Shown: positions 10,216 through 21,362, counted from the first letter of the stretch. The stretch is DNA of 64,000 bases from Actinobacteria bacterium IMCC25003 (GCA_002284855.1 CP015603.1:434001-498000), one strand, 5' to 3'. Notes: a model not told the origin generated them from the sequence alone. Program-made: numbers and translations.

Positions 10216-10596
10216 GTGCCAACTATTCAACAGTTAGTGCGTCGTGGTCGTGCAGAAAAGACTACGAAGACAAATACACCTGCGCTTAAGGGTTCACCTC
10301 AGCGTCGCGGTGTTTGCACACGTGTGTACACAACAACACCTAAGAAGCCTAACTCTGCGCTTCGTAAGGTCGCACGTGTTCGTCTTACTAGCGGCATGGA
10401 AGTTACTGCATACATTCCAGGTGAAGGTCACAACCTTCAAGAGCACTCAATCGTTCTTGTACGCGGAGGCCGCGTAAAGGATCTTCCAGGTGTTCGTTAC
10501 AAAATTATTCGTGGATCACTTGATACACAAGGTGTTAAGAACCGTAAGCAGTCACGCTCACGTTACGGTGCTAAGAGAGAGAAGAAGGCTAGCTAA
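10216..10596 (+). CDS. rpsL: 30S ribosomal protein S12
   Basis: S12 sits at the decoding centre and governs accuracy. The 126-aa protein has the conserved [13 protein letters not shown] and [12 protein letters not shown] blocks. Lys43 and Lys88, whose changes commonly give streptomycin resistance, are the sensitive type, and Asp89 (often methylthiolated) is present. The start is GTG at 10216, with AAGGAGA 4 nt upstream; the nearby ATG at 10212 runs straight into TAG. The stop codon overlaps the rpsG start by 1 nt. Confidence 0.98.
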   Translation: MPTIQQLVRRGRAEKTTKTNTPALKGSPQRRGVCTRVYTTTPKKPNSALRKVARVRLTSGMEVTAYIPGEGHNLQEHSIVLVRGGRVKDLPGVRYKIIRGSLDTQGVKNRKQSRSRYGAKREKKAS

Positions 10597-11066
10597 TGCC
10601 ACGTAAAGGTCCTGTAGTAAAGACTCCTGTAGTTGCTGATCCTGTTTACAGCTCACCAATTGTTACAGCGCTAATCAACCGCGTACTCCTTCACGGTAAG
10701 CGCTCAACAGCAGAAGCAATTGTTTACGGTGCTCTCGAGGGCACACGTAAGAAGACTGACGTTGATCCACTCATCACATTGAAGCGCGCACTCGACAACA
10801 TCAAGCCTGCTGTTGAAGTTCGTTCACGTCGTGTTGGTGGAGCTACCTACCAGGTTCCAGTTGAAGTTAAAGCATCACGCTCTTCAACACTTGCACTTCG
10901 CTGGCTCGTCGACTACTCACGCGATCGTCGCGAAAAGTCAATGTCAGAGCGTCTTCAGAATGAATTGATTGATGCAGCAAACGGTCTCGGAGCAGCTGTA
11001 AAGCGTCGCGAAGATACCCACAAGATGGCAGAAGCAAATAAGGCATTTGCTCACTACCGCTGGTAA
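10596..11066 (+). CDS. rpsG: 30S ribosomal protein S7
   Basis: S7 nucleates assembly of the 30S head and contacts the E-site tRNA. It is 156 aa, the usual length, beginning MPRKGPVVK and containing the conserved [19 protein letters not shown] region and a C-terminal AHYRW. The ATG overlaps the rpsL stop in TAATG, so translation is probably coupled. Confidence 0.98.
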   Translation: MPRKGPVVKTPVVADPVYSSPIVTALINRVLLHGKRSTAEAIVYGALEGTRKKTDVDPLITLKRALDNIKPAVEVRSRRVGGATYQVPVEVKASRSSTLALRWLVDYSRDRREKSMSERLQNELIDAANGLGAAVKRREDTHKMAEANKAFAHYRW

Positions 11067-11117
11067 TTCAGAAAACTAATACGAGAACTTAAGAATCCGA
11101 CGAGAAGAGGAATATAA

Positions 11118-13223
11118 GTGTCAACAGTAGAGAAGATCGATCTAGCTACGGTTCGCAACATTGGAATCATGGCTCACATCGACGCGGGCAAAACCACGAC
11201 TACTGAGCGCATCCTTTTCTACACAGGTATCTCATACAAGATCGGTGAAGTGCACGAAGGTGCAGCAACGATGGACTGGATGGAGCAGGAACAAGAGCGC
11301 GGTATCACTATCACCTCTGCTGCAACCACATGTATGTGGAAGGGCAACCTCATCAACATCATCGATACACCGGGCCACGTTGACTTCACAGTTGAAGTAG
11401 AACGTTCACTCCGTGTTCTCGACGGTGCAGTTGCAGTCTTCGACGGCGTTGCTGGTGTTGAACCACAATCAGAAACAGTATGGCGCCAAGCAGATCGTTA
11501 CTCAGTTCCACGTATCTGTTTCGTTAACAAGCTTGACCGTACAGGTGCTTCATTCGACAAGTGCGTAGGCATGATCAAGGATCGCCTCAACGCAGTCGCT
11601 CTCGTTCTTCAGCTTCCAATCGGAAACGAATCAGATTTCATCGGTGTAGTCGACCTCATCGCAATGAAGGCGCTTGTATGGCGTGGCGAAACTAAAAAGG
11701 GCGAAGACTACGTAGTCGAAGAAATTCCAGCTGACATGGTGGACAAGTGCAAGCAAGCTCGTCACGACATGATCGAAACTCTTGCCGAAAATGATGATCA
11801 AATCATGGAGAAGTACCTAGGCGGAGAAGAACCAACAGAAGACGAAATCATTGCTGGTATCCGTCGCGCAACAATTTCTGCAAAGCTTTCACCAGTTCTT
11901 ACAGGTTCTGCCTTTAAGAACAAGGGTGTTCAGCCAATGCTCGATGCTGTAAACCGCTATCTTCCATCACCACTCGATATCGATGCAATCGTCGGTACAG
12001 ATATGAATGATCCAGAAGTTGAAATGAAGCGCCTTCCAAAGAACGAAGAGCCATTCTCAGCGCTTGCATTCAAGATCATGACAGATCCACACCTTGGAAA
12101 GCTCACATTTATCCGTGTTTACTCAGGCGTTCTTGAGACAGGATCAACAATCCTTAACTCAACAAAGAACCGCAAGGAGCGCATCGGAAAGATTTACCAG
12201 ATGCACGCTAACAAGCGCGAAGAACGCGACAACGTTGGTGCAGGCATGATCGTTGCTGTTATGGGTCTTAAGGACACAACAACAGGCGAAACACTTTGCG
12301 ATCCTGCAAAGCCAGTAATTCTCGAGTCAATGGACTTCCCAGCACCAGTTATCTCTGTTGCTATCGAGCCAAAGACAAAGGGCGACCAGGAAAAGCTTGG
12401 CGTTGCAATTCAGCGTCTCTCTGAAGAAGACCCAACATTCCACGTTGAAACTGATGAAGAAACAGGTCAGACAATCATCGCTGGTATGGGTGAACTTCAC
12501 CTCGAAATCCTCGTCGACCGTATGCGTCGCGAATTTAAGGTTGAAGCGAACGTCGGTAAGCCACAGGTTGCATACCGCGAAACACTTCGTAAGCCAGTTG
12601 CACGCCACGACTACACACACAAGAAGCAGACAGGTGGTTCTGGTCAGTTCGCAAAGATTCAGATCGCTATCGAGCCACTTCCAACAGGTGAAGTTGAAGG
12701 CGGATACGAATTCGTAAATAAGATCACTGGTGGTCGCGTTCCACGCGAGTACATCCCATCAGTTGATGCAGGTTGTAAGGAAGCGATGACAGCAGGACCA
12801 CTTGCTGGATATCCACTTACAGATGTACGAGTAACTCTTCTTGACGGCGCGTATCACGATGTTGACTCATCGGAACTCGCATTCAAGGTGGCTGGTATCG
12901 CAGCATTTAAGGAAGCAGCAAAGCTTGCTGATCCTGCAATTCTCGAACCAGTGATGAAAGTCGAAGTTGTTACCCCTGAAGACTTCATGGGTGATGTCAT
13001 CGGCGATCTCAATAGTCGTCGTGGCCAAATCCAGGCCATGGACGAGCGGTCAGGTGCCCGCGTTGTTAGGGCGCTAGTTCCGTTGTCAGAGATGTTCGGC
13101 TATGTCGGCGATCTCCGCTCCAGAACACAAGGTCGCGCGAGCTACAGCATGGAGTTCGACAGCTATGCCGAAGTTCCAGGCAACGTCGCAAAGGAAATCA
13201 TTGCGAAAGTTCGCGGCGAATAA
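11118..13223 (+). CDS. fusA: Elongation factor G
   Basis: EF-G is the GTPase that drives translocation and, with RRF, ribosome recycling. The 701-aa protein has the P-loop AHIDAGKT (residues 19-26), the DTPGH and NKLD motifs of the G domain, and the full domain II-V region. It begins with GTG at 11118, 51 nt after rpsG, with GAGG upstream. It is the normal str-operon copy. The downstream gap to tuf contains an imperfect tandem repeat. Confidence 0.98.
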   Translation: MSTVEKIDLATVRNIGIMAHIDAGKTTTTERILFYTGISYKIGEVHEGAATMDWMEQEQERGITITSAATTCMWKGNLINIIDTPGHVDFTVEVERSLRVLDGAVAVFDGVAGVEPQSETVWRQADRYSVPRICFVNKLDRTGASFDKCVGMIKDRLNAVALVLQLPIGNESDFIGVVDLIAMKALVWRGETKKGEDYVVEEIPADMVDKCKQARHDMIETLAENDDQIMEKYLGGEEPTEDEIIAGIRRATISAKLSPVLTGSAFKNKGVQPMLDAVNRYLPSPLDIDAIVGTDMNDPEVEMKRLPKNEEPFSALAFKIMTDPHLGKLTFIRVYSGVLETGSTILNSTKNRKERIGKIYQMHANKREERDNVGAGMIVAVMGLKDTTTGETLCDPAKPVILESMDFPAPVISVAIEPKTKGDQEKLGVAIQRLSEEDPTFHVETDEETGQTIIAGMGELHLEILVDRMRREFKVEANVGKPQVAYRETLRKPVARHDYTHKKQTGGSGQFAKIQIAIEPLPTGEVEGGYEFVNKITGGRVPREYIPSVDAGCKEAMTAGPLAGYPLTDVRVTLLDGAYHDVDSSELAFKVAGIAAFKEAAKLADPAILEPVMKVEVVTPEDFMGDVIGDLNSRRGQIQAMDERSGARVVRALVPLSEMFGYVGDLRSRTQGRASYSMEFDSYAEVPGNVAKEIIAKVRGE

Positions 13224-13224
13224 T

Positions 13225-13271
13225 CCCTAATAAGCACAGATAAAACCCCTAATAACTAAGCACTAGATAAA
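13225..13271 (+). repeat. Imperfect tandem repeat between fusA and tuf
   Basis: CCCTAATAAGCACAGATAAA (13225-13244) is repeated as a longer version at 13247-13271, starting CCCTAATAA and ending CACTAGATAAA with a small insertion. It fills most of the 64-nt fusA-tuf gap. It may be a local duplication or a paired regulatory site. Confidence 0.6.
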
Positions 13272-13287
13272 CGAAAGAGGAACCAAA

Positions 13288-14481
13288 ATGGCAAAAGCCA
13301 AGTTCGAGCGTAACAAGCCACACGTAAACATCGGAACAATCGGCCACATTGACCACGGTAAGACAACTCTTACTGCTGCGATCTCAAAGGTGTTGCACGA
13401 CAAGTTCCCAGATGTAAACCCATTCACACCTTTTGATCAGATCGATAAGGCGCCAGAAGAGCGCCAGCGCGGTATCACGATCTCTATCGCACACATCGAA
13501 TACCAGACAGAGAAGCGTCACTACGCACACGTTGACTGCCCAGGCCACGCTGACTACATCAAGAACATGATCACTGGCGCTGCACAGATGGACGGAGCAA
13601 TCCTCGTTGTTGCAGCTACAGACGGCCCAATGCCACAGACTAAGGAGCACGTTCTCCTTGCTCGTCAGGTAGGCGTTCCATCAATCGTTGTTGCACTTAA
13701 CAAGTCAGACATGGTTGACGATGAAGAAATTCTTGAACTCGTTGAAATGGAAGTTCGCGAACTTCTCTCTAAGTACGAGTTCCCAGGCGATGACACTCCA
13801 ATCGTTCGCATCTCAGCACTTAAGGCACTCGAGGGTGACCAGAAGTGGGCAGATAAGTTGATGGAGCTCATGGATGCAGTAGATGCATTTATCCCACAGC
13901 CTGCTCGTGACATCGACAAGCCATTCCTTATGCCAGTTGAAGACGTTTTCACAATCACAGGTCGTGGAACAGTTATCACCGGTCGTATCGAGCGCGGAAT
14001 CGTTAAGGTTAACGAAGAAGTTGAAATCGTCGGTATCCGTCCAGATGCTCAGAAGACAACTGTTACAGGCGTTGAAATGTTCCGTAAGTTGCTCGACGAA
14101 GGTCAGGCTGGCGAGAACGTCGGTCTCCTCCTCCGTGGAACAAAGCGTGAAGATGTTGAGCGTGGACAGGTTGTCTGCAAGCCAGGATCAATCACACCTC
14201 ACACAGAGTTCGATGCATCTGCATACATCCTTTCAAAGGATGAAGGCGGTCGTCACACTCCATTCTTTAACAACTACCGTCCACAGTTCTACTTCCGTAC
14301 AACTGACGTGACTGGCGTTGTAACACTTCCAGAAGGCACAGAAATGGTTATGCCTGGCGATAACACTGAGATGTCAGTAACTCTCATCCAGCCAATCGCT
14401 ATGGAAGATGGTCTTCGCTTCGCAATCCGCGAAGGTGGCCGCACAGTAGGTGCAGGTCGCGTTACAAAGATCAAGAAGTAA
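13288..14481 (+). CDS. tuf: Elongation factor Tu
   Basis: EF-Tu delivers aminoacyl-tRNA to the ribosome as a GTP complex. The 397-aa protein has GHIDHGKT (19-26), [12 protein letters not shown] with the catalytic His, and NKSD. Domains II and III are complete and the protein ends RVTKIKK. Its codon use is strongly biased, as expected for one of the most abundant proteins. The ribosome-binding site GAGGAAC precedes the ATG. A GC-rich hairpin follows the stop. Confidence 0.98.
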   Translation: MAKAKFERNKPHVNIGTIGHIDHGKTTLTAAISKVLHDKFPDVNPFTPFDQIDKAPEERQRGITISIAHIEYQTEKRHYAHVDCPGHADYIKNMITGAAQMDGAILVVAATDGPMPQTKEHVLLARQVGVPSIVVALNKSDMVDDEEILELVEMEVRELLSKYEFPGDDTPIVRISALKALEGDQKWADKLMELMDAVDAFIPQPARDIDKPFLMPVEDVFTITGRGTVITGRIERGIVKVNEEVEIVGIRPDAQKTTVTGVEMFRKLLDEGQAGENVGLLLRGTKREDVERGQVVCKPGSITPHTEFDASAYILSKDEGGRHTPFFNNYRPQFYFRTTDVTGVVTLPEGTEMVMPGDNTEMSVTLIQPIAMEDGLRFAIREGGRTVGAGRVTKIKK

Positions 14482-14489
14482 TTGTGAAA

Positions 14490-14517
14490 GCGCCGGCGGC
14501 GTAAAAACCGCCGGCGC
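14490..14517 (+). terminator. GC-rich hairpin after tuf
   Basis: A perfect 10-bp stem GCGCCGGCGG/CCGCCGGCGC (14490-14499 with 14508-14517) with loop CGTAAAAA lies 8 nt after the tuf stop. No T-tract follows, as in the U-poor terminators described in actinobacteria. It separates tuf from the S10 operon. Confidence 0.7.
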
Positions 14518-14587
14518 AAACACAGCTCCACAAGTTTGAAAAGTACATATAAAAGTTTGAACTAACGAAAGTAAAGAGGAGAACGAC

Positions 14588-14896
14588 ATGGCGGGACAAA
14601 AGATCCGCATTCGACTCAAGGCGTACGACCATGAGGTAATCGACTCATCAGCGAAGAAGATCGTTGAGACAGTCGAGCGCACTGGTGCAACCGTCGCGGG
14701 TCCAGTGCCGCTACCAACAGAGAAGAACACCTATTGCGTGATTCGCTCTCCTCACAAATATAAGGACAGCCGCGAGCACTTCGAGATGCGCACACATAAG
14801 CGCCTCATCGACATCATCGACCCAACACCTAAGACTGTTGATTCATTGATGCGTCTCGACTTGCCAGCTGGCGTCGACATCGAGATTAAGCTCTAA
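14588..14896 (+). CDS. rpsJ: 30S ribosomal protein S10
   Basis: S10 is a 30S head protein and also the NusE partner of NusB in antitermination. The 102-aa protein carries [15 protein letters not shown] near the start and the conserved [19 protein letters not shown] segment. It is the first gene of the S10 operon and has a clear AAGAGGAGAA ribosome-binding site. The 106-nt gap before it contains the tuf hairpin and a short repeat AAGTTTGAA, but no promoter I can call with confidence. Confidence 0.98.
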   Translation: MAGQKIRIRLKAYDHEVIDSSAKKIVETVERTGATVAGPVPLPTEKNTYCVIRSPHKYKDSREHFEMRTHKRLIDIIDPTPKTVDSLMRLDLPAGVDIEIKL

Positions 14897-14912
14897 GGAA
14901 AGGACGAAAACC

Positions 14913-15611
14913 ATGGCATCTACAGTTGTAACTCAGTCTTACGGTTCGTCCATCAAGGGCGTGCTCGGTAAGAAGCTTGGCATGACCCAAGTATTCGACT
15001 CAAATAACAAGATGATTCCTGTAACAGTAGTTTCAGTTGATTCATGCGTTGTTACATCGATTCGCACACCTGAGAAGGATGGCTACTCAGCTGTTCAGCT
15101 CGGCTTCGGTGCAATCGATCCAAAGAAGATTTCAAAGCCACTCGCTGGTCAGTATGCAAAGTCAGGCGTCACTCCTCGTCGCTCAATTGCAGAACTCCGC
15201 ACATTGTCAGCTGCTGATTACACAGTTGGACAAGAGATTGGCGCATCAACATTTGCTGTCGGCGATATCGTCGATGCAACCGGAACATCAACCGGTAAGG
15301 GAACTGCTGGCGTTATGAAGCGCCACGGCTTCGGTGGTCTTGGTTCTTCACACGGTGTAGATCGTAAGCACCGTATGCCAGGTTCAATCGGCGCATGTTC
15401 AACACCAGGTCGCGTTTTCAAGGGAATGCGCATGATGGGTCGTATGGGTAACGAGAAGGTCACTACACAGAACCTCACAGTTCAGGGTGTTGATCTCGAG
15501 CGCAACCTACTTCTTATCAAGGGCGCAGTTCCAGGTACCGATGGTGGTCTCGTCTTTATCCGCTCAGCTGCCAAGAAGGCAATTGTTGAAACTGTAAAGG
15601 CTGGTATGTAA
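14913..15611 (+). CDS. rplC: 50S ribosomal protein L3
   Basis: L3 is an early 50S assembly protein whose long loop reaches the peptidyl-transferase centre. The 232-aa protein includes [14 protein letters not shown] and the loop [13 protein letters not shown]. An N-terminal extension of about 14 residues ([14 protein letters not shown]) precedes the conserved start. It follows rpsJ by 16 nt with AAGGAAAGGA as ribosome-binding site. Confidence 0.98.
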   Translation: MASTVVTQSYGSSIKGVLGKKLGMTQVFDSNNKMIPVTVVSVDSCVVTSIRTPEKDGYSAVQLGFGAIDPKKISKPLAGQYAKSGVTPRRSIAELRTLSAADYTVGQEIGASTFAVGDIVDATGTSTGKGTAGVMKRHGFGGLGSSHGVDRKHRMPGSIGACSTPGRVFKGMRMMGRMGNEKVTTQNLTVQGVDLERNLLLIKGAVPGTDGGLVFIRSAAKKAIVETVKAGM

Positions 15612-15613
15612 CC

Positions 15614-16285
15614 ATGGCGCTTACACTCGAAGTTAAGAACGCAGAAGGAAAGAAAGTTGGCTCAGTTGATTTGCCAGCAGAAATCTTTGATGCGCAGACA
15701 AACATTCCTTTAATTCACCAAGTCGTAACAGCTCAGCTTGCAGCTGCACGTCAAGGTACACAGAAGGCTAAGAACCGTGGAGAAACTTCAGGTTCAGGTA
15801 AGAAGCCTTTTAAGCAGAAGGGAACAGGTCGTGCTCGTCAGGGTTCTGTCCGTGCTCCTCTTCAGCGCGGTGGCGGTGCTGCACACGCAGTTCGTCCACG
15901 TTCATACTTCCAGCGCACACCTAAGAAGATGATCGCAGCAGCACTTCGCGGCGTTCTCTCTGACCGTCAGCGCAACGAGCGTATTCACGTTCTTGACTCT
16001 GTAACAGCAGCTCCTTCAACAAAGGCAGCTCTTGCAGCAGTTCGTCAGTTCTCAACACGCAAGAACCTATTGGTTGTTGTCTCACGTAACGAAGACGCTG
16101 CATGGCGTTCACTTCGTAACGCTGATGACCTCCACCTTCTAGTACCAGATCAGCTCAATGCATATGACATCTTGAAGTCAGATGATGTTGTCTTCTCAGA
16201 AGCAGCAATCAAGGACTTTTTGAAGTTCAAGGCAACTGGCAAGTCTGTTAAGTCAGTAGCACGCGAGAGTGAGGTATCTGCATAA
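15614..16285 (+). CDS. rplD: 50S ribosomal protein L4
   Basis: L4 lines the nascent-peptide exit tunnel and in enterobacteria represses the S10 operon. The 223-aa protein shows the conserved tunnel loop region [19 protein letters not shown] followed by FQRTPKKM. It starts 2 nt after rplC and its stop overlaps the rplW start by 1 nt. No enterobacterial-type L4 leader is recognisable upstream of rpsJ. Confidence 0.98.
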   Translation: MALTLEVKNAEGKKVGSVDLPAEIFDAQTNIPLIHQVVTAQLAAARQGTQKAKNRGETSGSGKKPFKQKGTGRARQGSVRAPLQRGGGAAHAVRPRSYFQRTPKKMIAAALRGVLSDRQRNERIHVLDSVTAAPSTKAALAAVRQFSTRKNLLVVVSRNEDAAWRSLRNADDLHLLVPDQLNAYDILKSDDVVFSEAAIKDFLKFKATGKSVKSVARESEVSA

Positions 16286-16578
16286 TGAAGGATCATCGCG
16301 ACGTTTTGCTAGCACCAGTTGTCTCTGAAAAGAGCTACGGGTTGCTAGATGAAAACAAGTACACATTCCTGGTTGCACCAGATGCTAATAAGACAGAGAT
16401 CAAGATCGCTGTTGAAAAGGTATTCGGCGTAAAGGTCATTAGCGTCAACACAATGAACCGCCAAGGAAAGAATAAGCGCACACGTTTTGGTGATGGAAAG
16501 CGCAAAGACACAAAGCGAGCAATCGTTCATGTGGCCGCTGGCGACCGTATCGACATCTTCGGAGGCCCTGTTTCGTAA
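16285..16578 (+). CDS. rplW: 50S ribosomal protein L23
   Basis: L23 lies at the tunnel exit, where trigger factor and SRP dock. The 97-aa protein begins [18 protein letters not shown] and has the conserved [17 protein letters not shown] segment. The ATG overlaps the rplD stop. A hairpin (CCCTGTTTC with GAAACGGG, 16566-16588, one bulged T) spans its own stop codon just before rplB. Confidence 0.98.
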   Translation: MKDHRDVLLAPVVSEKSYGLLDENKYTFLVAPDANKTEIKIAVEKVFGVKVISVNTMNRQGKNKRTRFGDGKRKDTKRAIVHVAAGDRIDIFGGPVS

Positions 16579-16609
16579 TTGAAACGGGACCTTAAAGAGA
16601 GGAAACCTC

Positions 16610-17443
16610 ATGGCACTTCGCAAACTTAAGCCGACTACACCAGGTCAGCGTGGAGCAACTGTTCCAGATTTCGCAGAAATCACTCGCTCAACACCTGAGA
16701 AGTCACTCATCCGTCCAATTCACTCAAAGGGTGGACGTAACAACCAAGGTCGCATCACTGTTCGTCACCAAGGTGGCGGTCACAAGCGTGCATACCGTCT
16801 TATCGATTTCGTACGTAACGATAAGGATGGTATTCCAGCAAAGGTTGCGCACATTGAATACGATCCAAACCGCACAGCGCGTATCGCACTTCTTCACTAT
16901 GCAGATGGAGAAAAGCGTTACATCATCGCTCCAAATAAGCTTGAGCAAGGTGCAACCATTGAAAACGGTCCAAAGGCCGATATCAAGCCAGGTAACAACT
17001 TGCCTCTTCGCAACATCCCAGTAGGTACAACTGTTCACGCAATCGAACTTCGCCCAGGTGGCGGAGCGAAGATCGCTCGTTCAGCTGGCGCATCAGTTCA
17101 GCTCGTTGCTAAAGATGGTCCATACGCACAACTTCGTATGCCATCTGGAGAAATCCGTAACGTAGATGTTCGTTGCCGCGCAACTGTTGGTGAAGTTGGA
17201 AACGCAGAACAAATCAACATTAACTACGGAAAGGCTGGACGTAAGCGCTGGTTAGGCGTTCGTCCATCTGTTCGTGGTGTTGTTATGAACCCTGTCGACC
17301 ACCCACACGGTGGTGGTGAAGGTAAGACCTCTGGTGGACGTCACCCAGTGACACCTTGGGGTAAGCCTGAAGCACGTACTCGTAAGAAGAAGGCTTCAGA
17401 TTCAATGATCGTCCGTCGTCGTAAGTCGAACAAGAAGCGCTAA
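16610..17443 (+). CDS. rplB: 50S ribosomal protein L2
   Basis: L2 is essential for subunit association and peptidyl transfer. The 277-aa protein carries [20 protein letters not shown] near the start and the C-terminal [14 protein letters not shown] segment with the functionally important His. It is preceded by GAGAGGAAA. It is the usual length and position in the S10 operon. Confidence 0.99.
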   Translation: MALRKLKPTTPGQRGATVPDFAEITRSTPEKSLIRPIHSKGGRNNQGRITVRHQGGGHKRAYRLIDFVRNDKDGIPAKVAHIEYDPNRTARIALLHYADGEKRYIIAPNKLEQGATIENGPKADIKPGNNLPLRNIPVGTTVHAIELRPGGGAKIARSAGASVQLVAKDGPYAQLRMPSGEIRNVDVRCRATVGEVGNAEQININYGKAGRKRWLGVRPSVRGVVMNPVDHPHGGGEGKTSGGRHPVTPWGKPEARTRKKKASDSMIVRRRKSNKKR

Positions 17444-17452
17444 GGAGCCCTC

Positions 17453-17734
17453 ATGCCACGTAGTCTCAAGAAGGGCCCATTCATTGATGGGCATCTCACC
17501 AAAAAGGTGGATGCGCAAAATGAAGCCAATACAAAGAATGTCATTAAGACATGGTCTCGACGCTCGATGATCTCGCCTTCAATGATCGGACACACAATTG
17601 CGGTACACGACGGTCGCAAGCATGTCCCTGTATTTATTACCGACGCAATGATCGGTCACAAGCTTGGTGAGTTCGCACCAACACGTACATTCCGCGGACA
17701 CGTTAAAGATGATCGGAGAGCATCACGTGGCTAA
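17453..17734 (+). CDS. rpsS: 30S ribosomal protein S19
   Basis: S19 is a 30S head protein that pairs with S13 near the A site. The 93-aa protein starts [15 protein letters not shown] and has the conserved [19 protein letters not shown] segment. It lies 9 nt after rplB. Its 3' end overlaps the rplV coding region by 8 nt. Confidence 0.98.
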   Translation: MPRSLKKGPFIDGHLTKKVDAQNEANTKNVIKTWSRRSMISPSMIGHTIAVHDGRKHVPVFITDAMIGHKLGEFAPTRTFRGHVKDDRRASRG

Positions 17735-18188
17735 TACACAAGACGCACTCGTAGCTCGCGCAGTATTGCGCGACATTCGCCACACACCACAGAAGGCTCG
17801 TCGCGTTGTCGACTTGGTTCGTGGAATGCGTGCGGATGAAGCACTTAACGTTCTCAAGTTTGCACCACAGGCTGCAGGTTCAGATGTGTACACACTTCTT
17901 AACTCTGCAATCGCAAATGCGAAGCAGCAGAACCCAGCAATCCGTGATGCTTCAGAGCTCTGGGTTGTAGAAGCACTCGTTGACGAGGGACGCACAATGA
18001 AGCGTTTCCGCCCACGTGCACAGGGTCGCGGTTTCCGTATCCTCAAGCGCTCAAGCCACATCTCAGTAGCTGTCAGCGATACAAAGGCGACTTCAAAGTC
18101 AATCTCACGCACATCAAACCGTGCGCAGACTCGCAATCCAAAGCGTTCTGACAAGTCACCACTAGCAGCGAAGGGAGCGTCCAACTAA
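17727..18188 (+). CDS. rplV: 50S ribosomal protein L22
   Basis: L22 spans the 50S and its hairpin narrows the exit tunnel where macrolides act. I choose GTG at 17727, not an upstream in-frame start, because GGAGAG (17715-17720) is 6 nt before it and the protein then begins [16 protein letters not shown] as expected. The 153-aa protein includes [16 protein letters not shown] and the tunnel loop region [16 protein letters not shown] Ser/Lys/Arg-rich C-terminal tail of about 35 residues follows. Confidence 0.95.
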   Translation: MANTQDALVARAVLRDIRHTPQKARRVVDLVRGMRADEALNVLKFAPQAAGSDVYTLLNSAIANAKQQNPAIRDASELWVVEALVDEGRTMKRFRPRAQGRGFRILKRSSHISVAVSDTKATSKSISRTSNRAQTRNPKRSDKSPLAAKGASN

Positions 18189-18985
18189 TGGGTCAAAAAG
18201 TAAACCCACACGGCTTCCGCCTCGGCATCACAACTGAATTTAAGTCACGTTGGTATGCAGATAAGTTGTACAAGGATTACGTCAAGGAAGATGTCGAAAT
18301 CCGCCGACTTATGCAGAAGGGTATGGAGCGCGCAGGCGTTTCACGCATCGAAATCGAGCGCACACGTGATCGTGTACGTATCGACCTTCACACTGCTCGT
18401 CCAGGAATCGTTATCGGTCGTCGCGGACAAGAAGCTGACGTTCTTCGTCAGAAGCTTGAGAAGCTCACCGGCAAGCAGGTTCAGCTCAACATTCTCGAAG
18501 TTAAGAATCCAGAAATTGATGCACAGCTTGTTGCACAAGGAATCGCCGAGCAGCTCGCTGCACGTGTCTCATTCCGTCGCGCAATGAAGAAGTCAATGCA
18601 GTCAGCGATGAAGGCAGGAGCGCAGGGCATTCGTGTTCAGTGCGGTGGTCGTCTCGGTGGTGCAGAAATGTCACGTTCTGAGTTCTACCGTGAAGGACGC
18701 GTTCCACTACACACACTTCGCGCTGATATTGATTACGGTTTCTACGAAGCTGCAACAACATTCGGTCGCTTGGGTGTAAAGGTTTGGATCTACAAGGGTG
18801 AAGTTATTGGTTCACGTGCAGAGCGTGCTGAAAAGGCACTTGCTGAAGCACGCGCACCAAAGCCAGAACGCCGCGGACCACGTACACCACGTGCTCCACG
18901 CGCAGAAGTTACAACTTCACAGGTATCTGAAGCAGCAGCACCAGCTACAGAAGCACCAGTAGTTACAGAAGGAGGCGCTGAATAA
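18188..18985 (+). CDS. rpsC: 30S ribosomal protein S3
   Basis: S3 lines the mRNA entry tunnel and has helicase activity. The 265-aa protein has the type-II KH domain with [10 protein letters not shown] (about 76-85) and the C-terminal domain ending in VWIYKGEV. The tail after about residue 217 is Ala/Pro/Glu-rich, as is common in actinobacteria. Its ATG overlaps the rplV stop and its stop overlaps the rplP start, each by 1 nt. Confidence 0.98.
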   Translation: MGQKVNPHGFRLGITTEFKSRWYADKLYKDYVKEDVEIRRLMQKGMERAGVSRIEIERTRDRVRIDLHTARPGIVIGRRGQEADVLRQKLEKLTGKQVQLNILEVKNPEIDAQLVAQGIAEQLAARVSFRRAMKKSMQSAMKAGAQGIRVQCGGRLGGAEMSRSEFYREGRVPLHTLRADIDYGFYEAATTFGRLGVKVWIYKGEVIGSRAERAEKALAEARAPKPERRGPRTPRAPRAEVTTSQVSEAAAPATEAPVVTEGGAE

Positions 18986-19398
18986 TGTTGATTCCTCGCA
19001 AGGTTAAGCACCGTAAGCAGCACCACCCATCACGTTCAGGCGCATCAAAGGGTGGAACACAGGTTGCATTTGGAGACTTCGGTATCCAGGCACTTGCTCC
19101 TGCATATGTCACTAACCGTCAGATCGAAGCAGCGCGTATCGCGATGACTCGTTACATCAAGCGTGGTGGAAAGGTTTGGATCAACATCTATCCAGATCGT
19201 CCACTGACAAAGAAGCCAGCTGAAACTCGTATGGGTTCCGGTAAGGGTTCTCCAGAATGGTGGATCGCAAACGTGAAGCCAGGTCGCATTATGTTTGAAA
19301 TTTCAGGCGTAACAGAGGCAGTAGCTACTGAAGCTATGCGCCTTGCGATTCACAAGCTCCCAATGAAGTGCCGCGTTGTAAAGCGTGAGGAGGCATAA
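18985..19398 (+). CDS. rplP: 50S ribosomal protein L16
   Basis: L16 helps position A-site tRNA. The 137-aa protein begins [17 protein letters not shown] and contains the conserved [19 protein letters not shown] motif, which includes the Arg often hydroxylated in other bacteria. GGAGG (18970-18974) precedes the ATG inside the end of rpsC. Confidence 0.98.
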   Translation: MLIPRKVKHRKQHHPSRSGASKGGTQVAFGDFGIQALAPAYVTNRQIEAARIAMTRYIKRGGKVWINIYPDRPLTKKPAETRMGSGKGSPEWWIANVKPGRIMFEISGVTEAVATEAMRLAIHKLPMKCRVVKREEA

Positions 19399-19400
19399 CC

Positions 19401-19613
19401 ATGGCGATTACTAATGAAGAACTTCGTCAGCTAACTGCTGAAGAGTTAACTGCAAAGCTTCGTGAAGGTAAGGAAGAACTCTTCAACCTTCGCTTCCAGG
19501 CTGCAACAGGTCAGCTCGAATCACATGGTCGTCTCGGTGCAGTTCGCAAAGAGATTGCTCGTATTTACACAATTATTCGTGAACGCGAATTAGGAATTGG
19601 AGGCGCTGCGTAA
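19401..19613 (+). CDS. rpmC: 50S ribosomal protein L29
   Basis: L29 is a small two-helix protein at the tunnel exit next to L23. The 70-aa sequence shows the family pattern [20 protein letters not shown] followed by [12 protein letters not shown]. It starts 2 nt after rplP with a GAGGAGG ribosome-binding site, and its stop overlaps rpsQ. Confidence 0.97.
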   Translation: MAITNEELRQLTAEELTAKLREGKEELFNLRFQAATGQLESHGRLGAVRKEIARIYTIIRERELGIGGAA

Positions 19614-19882
19614 TGGCTACTAATACCGAAGATCGCGGATCTCGTAAGACTCGTGAAGGCATTGTTGTCTCAGACAAGATGGATAAGACCATCACCGTTG
19701 AGGTATCAAATCGTGTTGCACACGGTATGTACTCAAAGGTCATGAGCCGCACACACAAGCTCAAGGCACATGATGAGACAAACTCAGCAGGCACTGGTGA
19801 CCGCGTATTGATCATGGAAACACGACCAATCTCAGCATCAAAGCGCTGGCGTTTAGTTCAAATCATCGAGAAAGCTAAGTAA
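19613..19882 (+). CDS. rpsQ: 30S ribosomal protein S17
   Basis: S17 is a primary 16S rRNA binder with an OB fold. The 89-aa protein has the conserved [16 protein letters not shown] and [17 protein letters not shown] segments. It has a short N-terminal extension ([15 protein letters not shown]). It is translationally coupled to rpmC by a 1-nt overlap. Confidence 0.98.
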   Translation: MATNTEDRGSRKTREGIVVSDKMDKTITVEVSNRVAHGMYSKVMSRTHKLKAHDETNSAGTGDRVLIMETRPISASKRWRLVQIIEKAK

Positions 19883-19896
19883 GGGGCGAATAAAGA

Positions 19897-20265
19897 ATGA
19901 TTCAACAAGAATCCCGCCTACGCGTTGCGGATAACACAGGAGCTAAAGAGCTTCTCTGTATCCGTGTACTCGGAGGATCAAAGCGCCGTTACGCAGGCAT
20001 CGGTGACATCATCGTCTGTTCAGTCAAGGATGCAATTCCTGGTGGACAGGTTAAGAAGGGTGAAGTCGTCAAGGCTGTCATCGTTCGTACAGTTAAAGAA
20101 CGTCGTCGTCCAGACGGTTCTTACATCAAGTTTGACGAGAACGCAGCTGTCATCCTCAAGGCTGATGGCGAACCACGCGGAACTCGTATCTTCGGACCAG
20201 TTGCTCGCGAACTCCGCGACAAGAAGTTCATGAAGATCATTTCACTCGCTCCGGAGGTGCTCTAA
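19897..20265 (+). CDS. rplN: 50S ribosomal protein L14
   Basis: L14 forms an intersubunit bridge with 16S rRNA helix 14. The 122-aa protein starts [19 protein letters not shown] and has the conserved [17 protein letters not shown] segment. It is one of the best conserved proteins of the spc operon. It lies 14 nt after rpsQ, with AAGGGGCGA upstream of the ATG. Confidence 0.99.
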   Translation: MIQQESRLRVADNTGAKELLCIRVLGGSKRRYAGIGDIIVCSVKDAIPGGQVKKGEVVKAVIVRTVKERRRPDGSYIKFDENAAVILKADGEPRGTRIFGPVARELRDKKFMKIISLAPEVL

Positions 20266-20267
20266 CC

Positions 20268-20579
20268 ATGGCGAAGATTAAGAAAGATGACGAAGTCTTG
20301 GTTATCGCTGGCAAGAACAAGGGCGTAACCGGCAAGGTCCTTCATGTAGATGGAGATCGCGTAACTGTTGAAGGCGTAAACCGCATTCAGCGCCACACAA
20401 AGGAATCAACAACCGAACGTGGCGTCAAGGTCGGCGGAATCATCACACAGGAAGCATCAATCCATATTTCAAACGTCATGATCGTTGATGGAGATGGCAA
20501 GGCAACACGTCTTGGCGTTCGCACAACTGAAGACGGTTCCAATGTTCGTATCTCACGTCGCACAGGAAAGGACATCTAA
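20268..20579 (+). CDS. rplX: 50S ribosomal protein L24
   Basis: L24 initiates 50S assembly and lies near the tunnel exit. The 103-aa protein has the KOW motif around [18 protein letters not shown] near its start. GGAGG in the end of rplN serves as ribosome-binding site. Its stop overlaps the rplE start by 1 nt. Confidence 0.98.
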   Translation: MAKIKKDDEVLVIAGKNKGVTGKVLHVDGDRVTVEGVNRIQRHTKESTTERGVKVGGIITQEASIHISNVMIVDGDGKATRLGVRTTEDGSNVRISRRTGKDI

Positions 20580-21136
20580 TGAGCACAACTACAGATGTTC
20601 GTCTCAAGGCTCGCTATAAGAGCGAAATCCAGTCAACGCTGAAGAGCGAATTTGGATATTCAAATCCAATGCAGATTCCTACACTCGTAAAGATTGTCGT
20701 CAATATGGGTGTCGGCGAAGCTGCTCGTGATTCAAAGTTGATCGAAGGCGCAATCAAGGACCTCGCAATCATCACCGGTCAGAAGCCACAGGTCACCAAG
20801 TCACGCAAGTCAATCGCGCAGTTCAAGCTTCGCGAAGGCATGCCAATTGGTGCACACGTAACGCTTCGCGGAGATCGCATGTGGGAGTTCGCAGATCGTC
20901 TTCTCTCAATCTCTCTTCCACGTATCCGTGACTTCCGCGGCTTGTCACCAAAGCAATTTGATGGAAAGGGCAACTACACCTTCGGTCTTACCGAGCAGGT
21001 TGTATTCCCAGAAATCGAACAAGACAAGATCGACCGCACACGCGGTATGGATATCACGATCGTAACTACAGCTAAGAACGACGCTGAAGGTCGCGCACTA
21101 CTTAAGGCGCTCGGCTTTCCTTTCAAGGAGGCATAA
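20579..21136 (+). CDS. rplE: 50S ribosomal protein L5
   Basis: L5 binds 5S rRNA and contacts P-site tRNA. The 185-aa protein has the L5 signature around [16 protein letters not shown] and the conserved [15 protein letters not shown] segment. Its start lies in TAATG at the end of rplX. Confidence 0.98.
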   Translation: MSTTTDVRLKARYKSEIQSTLKSEFGYSNPMQIPTLVKIVVNMGVGEAARDSKLIEGAIKDLAIITGQKPQVTKSRKSIAQFKLREGMPIGAHVTLRGDRMWEFADRLLSISLPRIRDFRGLSPKQFDGKGNYTFGLTEQVVFPEIEQDKIDRTRGMDITIVTTAKNDAEGRALLKALGFPFKEA

Positions 21137-21138
21137 GA

Positions 21139-21324
21139 ATGGCTAAAACATCACTCAAGGTTAAAGCTGCTCGCAAGCCAAAGTTCAAGGTTCGCGGTTA
21201 CACACGTTGCCAGCGTTGCGGTCGTCCGCACTCTGTCTACCAAAAGTTTGGAATTTGTCGCATCTGCTTCCGTGAAATGGCGCACCGCGGCGAACTTCCT
21301 GGCATCAGCAAGGCATCTTGGTAA
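21139..21324 (+). CDS. rpsZ: 30S ribosomal protein S14, zinc-binding type Z
   Basis: S14 completes the 30S head. This is the short 61-aa form with a zinc ribbon formed by C24, C27, C40 and C43, rather than the longer zinc-free form used under zinc limitation. AAGGAGG (21124-21130) in the end of rplE is its ribosome-binding site. Confidence 0.98.
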   Translation: MAKTSLKVKAARKPKFKVRGYTRCQRCGRPHSVYQKFGICRICFREMAHRGELPGISKASW

Positions 21325-21343
21325 TAACTACAAACGAATAAAG

Positions 21344-21362
21344 TCCTGAAAGATTTTCAGGA
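21344..21362 (+). promoter_or_regulatory. Hairpin in the rpsZ-rpsH gap
   Basis: The stem TCCTGAAA/TTTCAGGA (21344-21351 with 21355-21362) has a 3-nt loop and sits in one of the few real gaps of the spc operon (68 nt). It has no T-tract. Possible roles are an RNA-processing or stability element, or an S8 control site, but it does not show the known S8-binding internal loop. Confidence 0.4.

Noticed and set aside
9929-10222. 97-aa minus-strand frame in the gap before rpsL
   Set aside because: No ribosome-binding site, no recognisable features, and it overlaps the likely rpsL promoter and leader.
17664-17726. Upstream start for rplV
   Set aside because: It would lie wholly within rpsS and lacks a ribosome-binding site; GTG 17727 has one and fits homology.
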